Shown in pieces: positions 1-5,483 of a DNA stretch of 7,174 bases. The position numbers and the translations under genes were made by a program. The DNA is taken from assembly GCA_025352185.1 (NCBI GenBank), contig JANXTV010000467.1, positions 1 through 7,174 of the forward strand, read 5' to 3'. The first letter of the stretch is position 1; every line of letters starts with the position of its first letter. The DNA comes from Oligoflexia bacterium (GTDB lineage: Bacteria > Bdellovibrionota > UBA1018). The notes beneath the pieces were generated by a model. It saw nothing but the letters and a program-made list of their open reading frames with translations, searched no databases and had not been told where the DNA came from.

Positions 1-1
1 A

Positions 2-211
2 CCTCGCGCGAACGTCATCCGATTCGTACTCCGGACCGTAGCGCAGGTCGGAGTTGCCGCGGGACTGGGGTTCGCGATTGGCGCTTACTTCACCGAAAAC
101 CGATACAGCGCCGGACAAACGATGCTCTTTAGTCAGATCGAACCGAATCATCCCGTTCCGCCGCTGACGATGGATGAAGAACGTGAAGTCATCCGAATTC
201 ACCTCGAGTAG
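2..211 (+). CDS. C-terminal part of a membrane-anchored protein (5' truncated by window edge)
   Basis: An open frame runs from the window edge to TAG at 209-211, leaving 69 residues. Residues about 6-27 (FVLRTVAQVGVAAGLGFAIG and following) form a hydrophobic, Gly/Ala-rich stretch that looks like one transmembrane helix. It is followed by a roughly 40-residue polar tail ending in IRIHLE that is rich in Glu, Arg and Pro. The start and most of the protein lie upstream of the window, so no family can be named. The next gene starts 22 bp downstream on the same strand, which suggests co-transcription. The codon choice (many TCG, CGA, GTC, GAA) matches the neighbouring genes, supporting a real coding frame. 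Confidence 0.55.
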   Translation, partial: PRANVIRFVLRTVAQVGVAAGLGFAIGAYFTENRYSAGQTMLFSQIEPNHPVPPLTMDEEREVIRIHLE

Positions 212-233
212 ATTTTCAAACGAAAGTTAAATT

Positions 234-1112
234 ATGTATAAAAAATATCTGATTATCCCCGCGTTCATTCCGGCCCTGATTTTTTTTCTGGGCGCCGTAT
301 TCATTGAGAGCTCGGACGCGGGAGGATTTAAACGTGACGACTTAGTCGAGCGATTTCGAGTTCGAGGCGAAGCACTCGTGATGTCCGAAGACGGAAAGCA
401 TGTTCTCTCGCCGACCGGTGAATCGCGAGTCCTTTCCGGATTTAATAAGGACGGAAAATTAAAACGCGACTGGAGTTCGAATTCCACCGATTACGGATCC
501 TTTAAAGTTCGCCACGAATGGACGATCGACGCAAACGGCGGAATTAAGGTAAAGATCGAGGAGTTTTCCGAAGAGGAAATGGACTCGAAAACGGGTGTGG
601 GACGCGACTTTAAGAATCCGATCGGAAGCGAGACGGTAGAGATCACGGATTTCGCGCCCGTTAATTACCGGGTGAAAGGGATTCCCGGTAAACGGGTCGT
701 CATTCGTTTTATTCCCGAACTTTCGAACGACGAAAAGGTCGACACGATCGGAAAGATGAAACTCATGGGTAAGGGCGTGACGATCTACGATTCAGAAGGC
801 GCCGTATGGGCGAACGAACTCGATTTTTCGGAGACCTATACCGCGATTACCACCCACCGGGGTACGCTGATTCTCAGCTTCACGGCCTTTCGCGGTTCGG
901 AGCCCGCCGGGATCGCAAATGGAAATAAAATCACACTGCGCATGAGGGAATACCCCCGGGTAATCCTCCAGGGGGAGACTGACTTCGTACCTCCCGGAAT
1001 GAATGCACGGGTTTTCGTGAAGTACCTAAAGGAACGACGAACGACTTCTATGAACTCGGTAAAGCTTCATGAAGCTTCCGACGAGCAGAAACTTCTCGAG
1101 CGTCTTAAGTAA
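234..1112 (+). CDS. exported or membrane-anchored protein of unknown function
   Basis: The gene encodes 292 residues with a basic N-terminus (MYKK) and a strongly hydrophobic segment at about residues 5-24. This is either a Sec signal peptide or an uncleaved membrane anchor; there is no clear AxA cleavage site, and no cysteine, so it is not a lipoprotein. The rest is polar, with alternating charged and hydrophobic residues as in beta-rich periplasmic domains (for example VRHEWTID and GGIKVKIEEFSEEE), and it ends in a charged helical tail (DEQKLLERLK). I do not recognise the family. The ATG at 234 is preceded only by a weak A-rich sequence (ACGAAAG) rather than a good Shine-Dalgarno. It lies 22 bp after the upstream partial gene and 56 bp before the ankyrin gene, so the three may share a transcript. 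An envelope role is inferred only from the leader. Confidence 0.75.
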   Translation: MYKKYLIIPAFIPALIFFLGAVFIESSDAGGFKRDDLVERFRVRGEALVMSEDGKHVLSPTGESRVLSGFNKDGKLKRDWSSNSTDYGSFKVRHEWTIDANGGIKVKIEEFSEEEMDSKTGVGRDFKNPIGSETVEITDFAPVNYRVKGIPGKRVVIRFIPELSNDEKVDTIGKMKLMGKGVTIYDSEGAVWANELDFSETYTAITTHRGTLILSFTAFRGSEPAGIANGNKITLRMREYPRVILQGETDFVPPGMNARVFVKYLKERRTTSMNSVKLHEASDEQKLLERLK

Positions 1113-1168
1113 AAGTAAGCAGTTATCCTTAGTGCGTAAATAATCGATCACTCCGGGGGGAGCGACAC

Positions 1169-1909
1169 GTGAAAAAAATCTTTAACGAAGCGCTCGTTTA
1201 TAGCGCCTTATTCTCGCTCGTCTCCACTTTCAGCCTCCTCGCCGAGGCTCATGGGTCCGAGGATGATGTGCCCACACCTATCCTTGACCGCGAGACGGCG
1301 ACTCTTCGATTAAAGGGGGCCGCCCTCGAGGGATGGACGAAGATTGCGGCCGAGGCGATTCGGTACGGCGCAAATGTTGACGAGACGAATGAATACGGAA
1401 CGGGGCCCCTCCTGGTCGCCTCGATTCGAGGCTACGAAAAAATCGTAAAGCTCCTCCTCGATGCGGGAGCGAATCCGAATCTCGAGAATGATGACCACGT
1501 GACTCCGCTGCTCGCCGCCGCGACGAACTGTAATGACCCGGTCGTTTCTCTACTCCTGGCGCGAGGTGCGAATCCGAACGTAAAGAATCTCACTCGCCAG
1601 ACGCCACTCATGCGTGCTTCCGAAAACGGATGTGCCGTCGTGGTGAAAGTCCTCTTAAAGTCGAAACAGCTCGACCTCCGGGGCGTCGATGATAGCGGCC
1701 GTACGGCTCTGGATTACGCGAAGGAGGCCGCCGTTCTCGGACTCGATTACGGAGATTCTTACGCAATCTTAGATGGTCGGCGTCGGGATGCGCTCCGTTC
1801 TACCCTGAAAAACGTAAGTGCTCCCGGATCCCCTCGGTTCGGTCTTCCGCGCGGGACGAGCCGTACGCTGGAGCTTCCCGCGATGACGGGGTTGAGGCCG
1901 TTCAGGTAA
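1169..1909 (+). CDS. secreted ankyrin-repeat protein
   Basis: The gene encodes 246 residues from a GTG start at 1169, supported by a strong purine-rich ribosome site, GGGGGGAG, at 1155-1162, six bases upstream. Residues 1-27 form a Sec signal peptide (MKKIF..., hydrophobic 9-24) with a likely cleavage after AEA. Ankyrin repeats follow: a degenerate one at about 46-75 ending in YGANVDETN; clear ones at about 76-108 (LLLDAGANPNLEN), 109-141 (LLLARGANPNVKN) and 142-175 (TPLMRASENG...); and a last partial one from about 176 (GRTALDYAKE). The G-A-N-P-N turns and TPLL/TPLM helices are typical of the family. About 45 residues rich in Arg, Gly and Pro close the protein. Ankyrin repeats are protein-binding scaffolds, so the likely role is binding a periplasmic or exported partner. 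The partner is unknown. The gene converges on the downstream minus-strand gene with only 29 bp between the stops. Confidence 0.88.
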   Translation: MKKIFNEALVYSALFSLVSTFSLLAEAHGSEDDVPTPILDRETATLRLKGAALEGWTKIAAEAIRYGANVDETNEYGTGPLLVASIRGYEKIVKLLLDAGANPNLENDDHVTPLLAAATNCNDPVVSLLLARGANPNVKNLTRQTPLMRASENGCAVVVKVLLKSKQLDLRGVDDSGRTALDYAKEAAVLGLDYGDSYAILDGRRRDALRSTLKNVSAPGSPRFGLPRGTSRTLELPAMTGLRPFR

Positions 1910-1938
1910 TAAACTGATGGGTAAGGACCCGCTTCGAA

Positions 1939-2712
1939 CTAAATTCCGAGGTCCGCGCGAATGCGATCCGCGGCGGGTTTCCACGTGATCCGCCGAAGCT
2001 GGTCGCGTCCGTAGATTTCCGCTTCGCGGCGGTCTTCGGCGGAGCAGTTATCGCAGTGGTAGGCGATATTCAGGAGGAGGATCGTCGCGATCCCGTAGGA
2101 TCCGAATTCATCGAGGTCGCACGCTTTTTCGGAGGCGAGAGGCGCTCCGGTCCAGATGCTCTTCATCGGGTTCCCGTTTTCGTCGACGTAATTTTTAGGA
2201 CAAGTAGCGTGGGGCCAAAAACCGTTTCCGGATTCCGTATGCCGCGCTTCGTGGAAGAGGACCATGATCCGCGCCACGGCGGGGTGGTCGAACTTCGTGT
2301 AGTTCGGACTCAGGAAGATATAGTTATCCCAAGCAGAGAGCACACAAGCGACGGCGCTATCGCTCGTGCAGAGGTTCTGGCCGACGTCGCTCACGCGGCT
2401 AAAAAACCATTTCTGGGACGCTTTACGGTTCATCGCCTTAAAGATTTGCTTATAGAGCGGCGATGGGTTTGATCCCGTCATGGAGAAAAACCGTTCGAGG
2501 TCACTCTCGAGCTGAATCTTCGTAGCCTCGGGGACTTCGTCCATGTAGCGGAGCGGAAAAGTGTTCGTCTCGCGGGGCGAATGGAAACGGGTTTCAATGG
2601 CCGAAGCATTTCCAGCGATAAGCCCAATTACGAATAGAATAAGTAAGCAGAGCGCGAGTACTCCGCAGACTTTCGTAAAGGAAATTTTTTCTCCGCTAGA
2701 GGTAGTACTCAT
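1939..2712 (-). CDS. exported putative zinc metallopeptidase (HEARH motif)
   Basis: The protein has 257 residues. A 14-residue leader and a hydrophobic core at about residues 15-36 end in ASA, a good signal peptidase site after residue 38, so the mature protein should be exported. Residues 154-158 read HEARH, which fits the HExxH zinc motif: two His ligands and a catalytic Glu155. Possible third ligands lie downstream in ACDLDEFGSYG (about 197-207), where Glu195, Asp199 and Asp201 are candidates. H168 and C171 (PHATCP) and the HCDNC cluster at 219-223 are also notable. Six cysteines after the signal (C115, C123, C171, C198, C220, C223) could pair as disulfides in the periplasm. I cannot name a specific peptidase family, and no activity is proven. 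ATG at 2712 lies 14 bp after the upstream gene's stop, with GGGA as a modest ribosome site, so the two are probably one operon. Confidence 0.8.
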   Translation of the reverse strand: MSTTSSGEKISFTKVCGVLALCLLILFVIGLIAGNASAIETRFHSPRETNTFPLRYMDEVPEATKIQLESDLERFFSMTGSNPSPLYKQIFKAMNRKASQKWFFSRVSDVGQNLCTSDSAVACVLSAWDNYIFLSPNYTKFDHPAVARIMVLFHEARHTESGNGFWPHATCPKNYVDENGNPMKSIWTGAPLASEKACDLDEFGSYGIATILLLNIAYHCDNCSAEDRREAEIYGRDQLRRITWKPAADRIRADLGI

Positions 2713-2726
2713 CGAGTCCCGCCGTT

Positions 2727-3080
2727 TTAGTTCTGTTGGCGGCAGCCGTATACTTTGCGAACGAGTACTTTAATCGTTTCGTTTCCGCGACGTTGATTCT
2801 CATCGTCGAACTCGGTCGATCGGGAAAGGATCGAACCCGAGAATCGTACGCCGTCTCCGCAGTCGTTATTGAAGAGGTCCCGTTCGACTTCGTCCGTCGC
2901 GGGGGTGATTTCGTAAATCGTCTTTTCAGTCTTCGATCCCTTCACCGGGACGGGCTTCGACACGTAGTTCCCGTTCGAGTTTTCCTGGGTCGAGGCGAGT
3001 TTTACCGTGAATTCCATCGCGTGGGCGAAGGTGGCGCCGAAGAGAGAAAGGGCAAGTAAAGCGAGGGTAAGTGACTTCAT
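2727..3080 (-). CDS. small secreted hypothetical protein
   Basis: The gene encodes 117 residues starting with a textbook Sec signal peptide: MKSLTLALLALSLFGATFAHA, with cleavage predicted after AHA (residue 21). The mature part is about 96 residues, polar and probably beta-rich. It contains two cysteines (in NNDCGDG and YGCRQQN) close enough in number to suggest one disulfide. I recognise no family. The start is fixed by the signal peptide, and no Shine-Dalgarno is visible before it. A TTGACA promoter lies so close upstream that the transcript may begin at or next to the ATG. The stop is 14 bp before the start of the HEARH peptidase gene, so the two are likely co-transcribed. A joint role, for example as substrate, partner or inhibitor, is possible but is only inferred from position. 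Confidence 0.75.
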   Translation of the reverse strand: MKSLTLALLALSLFGATFAHAMEFTVKLASTQENSNGNYVSKPVPVKGSKTEKTIYEITPATDEVERDLFNNDCGDGVRFSGSILSRSTEFDDENQRRGNETIKVLVRKVYGCRQQN

Positions 3081-3088
3081 AGGGCATG

Positions 3089-3117
3089 GGTTTAGAGGTT
3101 TGCCCGGCGGATGTCAA
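3089..3117 (-). promoter_or_regulatory. sigma-70-type promoter for the two exported-protein genes
   Basis: On the minus strand a perfect -35 box TTGACA (3117-3112) is followed by a 17-base spacer and a weaker -10 box, TAAACC (3094-3089), which matches TATAAT at three of six bases. Only eight bases separate the -10 box from the ATG at 3080. Transcription would therefore begin within about 0-3 bases of the start codon, giving a leaderless or nearly leaderless mRNA. This agrees with the missing ribosome site. Confidence 0.4.
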
Positions 3118-3166
3118 CGTGAGTCATGGTCTAACGGTGACGAAATGGAACGTGAGTGGGATCGAT

Positions 3167-3197
3167 AAAAAAAACCCCCGGGAAAATTTCCCGAGGG
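3167..3197 (-). terminator. intrinsic terminator of the ribosomal protein operon
   Basis: Read on the minus strand, CCCTCGGG (3197-3190) and CCCGGGGG (3182-3175) form an eight-pair stem, with an A/T-rich loop (3189-3183) and a run of eight T (3174-3167) directly after it. One pair is G-U in the minus-strand RNA but would be C-A in a plus-strand RNA, and the T run follows only on the minus strand. The element therefore serves the minus-strand operon. It begins 25 bp after the rpmF stop and separates the operon from the exported-protein gene pair. Confidence 0.9.
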
Positions 3198-3222
3198 CTT
3201 AAATTTTCAATTCTCGAGTGAA

Positions 3223-3432
3223 TTACTTCGATTTCGAAGTCGATTTTTTCGAGGATTTTGCGGCTTTACGTGCGGTGACGTAAGCGGCGACGTTTTCGAG
3301 AGTCACCGTGTGCGTGCGAACCTGGGTACCGTCGGCCGACGTCGTGAAAGCGACGGGATCGATCTGGTACGCGCAAGAATAGCGGCGCATGTTACGGCGA
3401 CTGCGGCTGATTTTTTTCTTAGGAACTGCCAT
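3223..3432 (-). CDS. rpmF: 50S ribosomal protein L32 (zinc-free form)
   Basis: The protein has 69 residues and the family's opening MAVPKKKISRSRRNMRR, a highly basic N-terminus that threads into the 23S rRNA of the large subunit. The middle (TTSADGTQVRTHTVTLENV) aligns with the zinc-free L32 of enteric bacteria. The only cysteine is C20, so the four-Cys zinc ribbon of C+ L32 is absent. The C-terminus carries an added Lys/Ser tail (KAAKSSKKSTSKSK), making it longer than the usual 56-60 residues. It is the last gene of a six-gene ribosomal operon, 30 bp after rpsN, with AAGG before the ATG, and the operon terminator follows. L32 is more often found with the DUF177 gene and plsX, so this context is unusual. 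Confidence 0.93.
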   Translation of the reverse strand: MAVPKKKISRSRRNMRRYSCAYQIDPVAFTTSADGTQVRTHTVTLENVAAYVTARKAAKSSKKSTSKSK

Positions 3433-3462
3433 GGTTTTTTACCTTTTTCTTTCTGAAACCGA

Positions 3463-3768
3463 TTACCAGGACGCTTTCGTCACACCTGGAATCATTCCCG
3501 TGAGTGCGAGCTCGCGGAATTTAATCCGGCAGAGGCCGAATTTCCGGAGGTAAGCACGCGGGCGACCGGTGAGGGCGCAGCGATTACGATATTGGACCTT
3601 CGAAGAACCGCGGGGAAGCTTTTGGAGCTTCTTTTGCGCTGCTTGACGATCTTCTTCCGAAGCCGTCAGGCTGTAGGCCGTAGCCTTGAGTTCCGCGCGA
3701 ACCTTACGGTAGCGCTCGGAAAGCTCTTTCTTCTTGTTGTTCATGTTCACTTTTGAAGTAGTTGCCAT
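3463..3768 (-). CDS. rpsN: 30S ribosomal protein S14 (long, zinc-free form)
   Basis: The protein has 101 residues, the same length as the long S14 of Escherichia coli. Family signatures are LPRGSSKVQYRNRCALTGRP (51-70), YLRKFGLCRIKFREL and the C-terminal GMIPGVTKASW. S14 binds 16S rRNA in the head of the small subunit. C+ S14 has two CxxC pairs; here C64 and C80 remain, but their partners are T67 and K83, so zinc cannot be held in the normal way. ATG at 3768 has GAGGA nine bases upstream and starts 17 bp after the rpmE2 stop. rpsN normally sits between rplE and rpsH in the spc operon, so this is a displaced or second copy; the window cannot tell which. Confidence 0.95.
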   Translation of the reverse strand: MATTSKVNMNNKKKELSERYRKVRAELKATAYSLTASEEDRQAAQKKLQKLPRGSSKVQYRNRCALTGRPRAYLRKFGLCRIKFRELALTGMIPGVTKASW

Positions 3769-3785
3769 TCGTTATGATCCTCGCC

Positions 3786-4028
3786 TTATTTCTTGTTATA
3801 GCGGCGGTTAAACTTCTCGATGCGGCCCGCGGTATCCATGATGCGCTCTTGGCCCGTGTAAAACGGGTGAGACTTCGAGGAAACTTCGACCTTAATCACC
3901 GGGTACGTCTTGCCTTCGTGTTCCATCGTTTCCGTCGGAACGCGGGTAGAACGGGTCACGAAAGTGAATCCGCTCGACATATCTTTAATGAGAATCTCTT
4001 TATATTCAGGATGAATCGCTTGTTTCAT
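3786..4028 (-). CDS. rpmE2: 50S ribosomal protein L31 type B (zinc-free form)
   Basis: The protein has 80 residues, begins MKQAIHPEY as in the L31 family and contains the type B block SSKSHPFYTGQERIMDTAGR (about 50-69). There is no cysteine at all, whereas type A L31 holds zinc with CxC and CxxC. L31 bridges the two ribosomal subunits. In several bacteria type B L31 replaces type A when zinc is short, releasing zinc from the old protein. That is family knowledge; zinc regulation is not shown here. The ribosome site AGGAAGG lies eight bases before the ATG and only 14 bp separate it from rpsR, so it belongs firmly to the operon. Confidence 0.93.
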   Translation of the reverse strand: MKQAIHPEYKEILIKDMSSGFTFVTRSTRVPTETMEHEGKTYPVIKVEVSSKSHPFYTGQERIMDTAGRIEKFNRRYNKK

Positions 4029-4042
4029 GATCGCATCCTTCC

Positions 4043-4453
4043 TTATCGCATCGCCGTGTGACGGTCAGAAACCGGCAGCAGGGCAAGTTGGCGAGCGCGT
4101 TTTACTTCACCTTGAAGGACGCGTTGCTGTTTGCGATTTAAACGGTTTACGCGCGAAGGAACGATCCGTCCGCCTTCCGAGATGAAAGGGCGAAGGGTTT
4201 CGATGTCCTTATAATCGATGATGAGATCGATCGCTGGACGTTCGCGGCGGCGCCAAGAGCCGCCCCCTTTATCGTCGCGATCGCCACGGTCGCCGCGATC
4301 TCCGCGGTCTCCACGATCACCTCGGTCGCCGCGATCTCCACGATCGCCGCCACCACTGCGTCCACCACCGCCGCCGTATTCGGCACGCGGGGCTCCGGCT
4401 GCTTTTTTAGGGCCGGTATCTTCTTTAGTCGTTAATTTTCCAATTTTTTCCAT
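4043..4453 (-). CDS. rpsR: 30S ribosomal protein S18 with GDR-repeat N-terminal extension (zinc-free form)
   Basis: The protein has 136 residues against about 75 for usual S18. The C-terminal half (about 67-133) is clear S18: the WRRRER start, IDYKDIETLRPFISEGGRIV, PSRVNRLNRKQQR and the end ARQLALLPVSDRH. It binds 16S rRNA on the platform next to S6. No cysteine is present, so this is the C- form. The N-terminal 66 residues are an extra, probably disordered tail: a Lys/Glu-rich start, a Gly-rich linker, then eight perfect Gly-Asp-Arg repeats (36-59). Its ATG is preceded by AGAGG eight bases upstream, and rpmB ends 11 bp before it. The usual partners rpsF and rplI are absent, so the locus is displaced or a second copy. 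The tail is inside the frame with no better internal start. Confidence 0.93.
   Translation of the reverse strand: MEKIGKLTTKEDTGPKKAAGAPRAEYGGGGGRSGGGDRGDRGDRGDRGDRGDRGDRGDRDDKGGGSWRRRERPAIDLIIDYKDIETLRPFISEGGRIVPSRVNRLNRKQQRVLQGEVKRARQLALLPVSDRHTAMR
4277..4348 (-). repeat. eight tandem 9-bp units encoding Gly-Asp-Arg in rpsR
   Basis: Eight consecutive in-frame nine-base units each encode Gly-Asp-Arg. The units differ at third positions (GGC/GGA/GGT, GAT/GAC, CGC/CGT/CGA), and only one pair of units (2 and 6) is identical. The peptide is thus perfectly conserved while the DNA has drifted, which argues for an old repeat kept by selection on the protein rather than a fresh slippage product. 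Confidence 0.9.
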
Positions 4454-4464
4454 GGTGTGACCTC

Positions 4465-4749
4465 TTACTTCTTCAGCGCTTTAATGAGCTGTTTTTTCAC
4501 GTGGAGGAGTTTATCCGACAGGCCGTCATCCTTCGAGAGGAGGAGAGCGCGGGAGAAACCGCCTTGCTTATCGATCGTTTTGATCGCGTGCGTGGAGAAA
4601 CGAGCCGAAATGGTTTGTCCGAGTTCTGGGATGACGTATTTTTTACGTTTCAGATTCGGGAGCCAGCGCGTGCGGGTTTTAATGTTCGAGTGGGAGACGA
4701 GGTTACCCGTCGTCGGCCCTTTTCCGGTCATTTCGCAGTGACGAGACAT
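4465..4749 (-). CDS. rpmB: 50S ribosomal protein L28 (zinc-free form)
   Basis: The protein has 94 residues with the L28 opening MSRHCEMTGKGPTTGNLVSH, then RTRWLPNLKRKKYV. L28 binds 23S rRNA near the base of the large subunit. C+ forms begin with CxxCGKGP; here C5 remains but the second Cys is T8, and no later Cys pair exists, so it is the zinc-free type. The C-terminus (LSDKLLHVKKQLIKALKK) is a basic helix that makes the protein longer than the 78-residue enteric form. The start has a strong ribosome site, AAGGAG, eight bases upstream; this site overlaps the rplX stop codon region. rpmB is normally next to rpmG (L33), which is missing here. Confidence 0.94.
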   Translation of the reverse strand: MSRHCEMTGKGPTTGNLVSHSNIKTRTRWLPNLKRKKYVIPELGQTISARFSTHAIKTIDKQGGFSRALLLSKDDGLSDKLLHVKKQLIKALKK

Positions 4750-4761
4750 GACTTAGGCTCC

Positions 4762-5130
4762 TTACTTAGCGGAAGCGGCTTTTGCGGCCGCTTTCGTTTC
4801 TTTGATTTCCGTGCCGCTATTTTTAGCGATGCGGACCCATCCGTCTTTCGTCGACTTCTTTCCGACGCGCGTAGGCTTGCCGGATTTCGGATCGACCAGC
4901 ATCACATTCGATGCGTGGATCGGGAGTTGCTTCGTAATGATTCCACCTTGTGGAATCTGCTGGGTGGCCTTCTGGTGTTTTTTCACCACGTTCACGCCTT
5001 CAACCACGACTTTATTGTCCTTCAGAACAACTTCCGTGATTTTCCCCTGCTTGCCTTTGTCTTTTCCGGCGATCACTGCGACGAGATCACCCTTCTTTAA
5101 CTTCATCTTCTTCAACATTTTTTTACTCAC
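4762..5130 (-). CDS. rplX: 50S ribosomal protein L24
   Basis: The frame encodes 122 residues. A KOW domain at about 10-45 contains KKGDLVAVIAGKDKGKQGK, followed by VVVEGVNVVKKHQK, GGIITKQLPIHASNVMLVDP and GWVRIAKNSG, all typical of L24. L24 starts 50S assembly by binding 23S rRNA and lies near the exit tunnel. The chosen GTG start has no good ribosome site. ATG codons at residue 5 (5118) and residue 9 (5106) are alternatives; the last matches where many L24 proteins begin. There is no cysteine. An Ala/Lys tail (KAAAKAASAK) extends the C-terminus. It heads the operon, 12 bp before rpmB. rplX normally follows rplN in the spc operon, so finding it here is unusual. Confidence 0.94.
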   Translation of the reverse strand: MSKKMLKKMKLKKGDLVAVIAGKDKGKQGKITEVVLKDNKVVVEGVNVVKKHQKATQQIPQGGIITKQLPIHASNVMLVDPKSGKPTRVGKKSTKDGWVRIAKNSGTEIKETKAAAKAASAK

Positions 5131-5456
5131 TATCGGGTCTAGTTTCGCGAGTTTTTAAACCCACTTTATTTTGACCGCTTTACCAAAGCTCTCCAGCGCC
5201 TGCCTTTCGACGGGCCCGGTACACAAAGGTATTCATATGGTTACTAACGGAGACTTAAGCTTCTAACGCAAAGCCTTGGAAACCAAAAGTGGAAAGGTGG
5301 CTGGATCCGCGGAGTTTTCCGGTCTTTTTAGATTTCCCGCGCAGCTAAAGATACTGCAGCGCGTTAGCGCCAGGTCGAACGGGAAGGGGAACTGGTCCTG
5401 AATCGTCAAATCCTTGGCCATCTTTGTAAAAAGATTAAGCAATTGTGAATGGGGGT
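5131..5456. other. divergent intergenic region between rplX and the HDOD gene
   Basis: No convincing gene lies here. The region must hold the promoter of the minus-strand ribosomal operon, but I could not place a good -35/-10 pair. Visible structure includes GCTTTACCAAAGC (5177-5189), a perfect five-pair hairpin with a three-base loop; CGGGCCCG, an eight-base palindrome within 5210-5220; an imperfect 16-base palindrome at 5229-5244; and short inverted repeats around CTGCAG (5341-5366). No Zur-type box (TGTTATA paired with TATAACA) was found. Confidence 0.5.
5229..5244. promoter_or_regulatory. imperfect palindrome, possible operator upstream of the ribosomal operon
   Basis: GTATTCATATGGTTAC reads the same on both strands at 12 of 16 positions (GTA, two variable, CATATG, two variable, TAC). 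It lies about 100 bp upstream of rplX. Its size would fit a dimeric regulator, but it does not match the Zur consensus closely and could be chance. Confidence 0.2.
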
Positions 5457-5483
5457 AAAAGTTTGGACGCATGTGTCCGATAG
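5457..5483 (+). promoter_or_regulatory. sigma-28 (FliA)-like promoter of the HDOD gene
   Basis: AAAAGTTT (5457-5464), eleven bases, then TCCGATAG (5476-5483) matches the enteric flagellar sigma-28 consensus TAAAGTTT-N11-GCCGATAA at 13 of 16 positions with exact spacing. Transcription would begin near 5490, just before AAGGGAAG (5491-5498) and the ATG at 5512. A near-palindrome, GGACGCATGTGTCC (12 of 14 symmetric), covers the spacer and -10 box at 5465-5478 and could be an operator or coincidence. Confidence 0.45.

Noticed and set aside
1918..1932. Short hairpin GGGT-AAGG-ACCC between the two convergent genes
   Set aside because: The four-pair stem is too short and no T run follows on either strand, so it is not called a terminator.
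2056..2472. Open frame of 138 codons on the plus strand
   Set aside because: It is antisense to the HEARH peptidase gene, which has a signal peptide and metal motif; this frame has neither a domain nor a ribosome site.
4277..4348. CRISPR-like or simple satellite repeat
   Set aside because: The units are in frame, encode Gly-Asp-Arg and vary only at synonymous positions, so this is a coding repeat inside rpsR.
4501..5100. Open frame of 199 codons on the plus strand
   Set aside because: It is antisense to rplX and rpmB, both clear ribosomal proteins, and shows only the composition expected of a complementary strand.
5263..5421. Possible small minus-strand gene (about 52 codons from an ATG at 5421) upstream of rplX
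   Set aside because: There is no ribosome site and no recognisable domain, and the composition is unlike the neighbours. It is more likely chance within the intergenic region.
5131..5456. Zur-binding site expected for a zinc-sparing operon
   Set aside because: No sequence close to TGTTATA-N-TATAACA was found on either strand; the palindrome at 5229-5244 resembles it only loosely.
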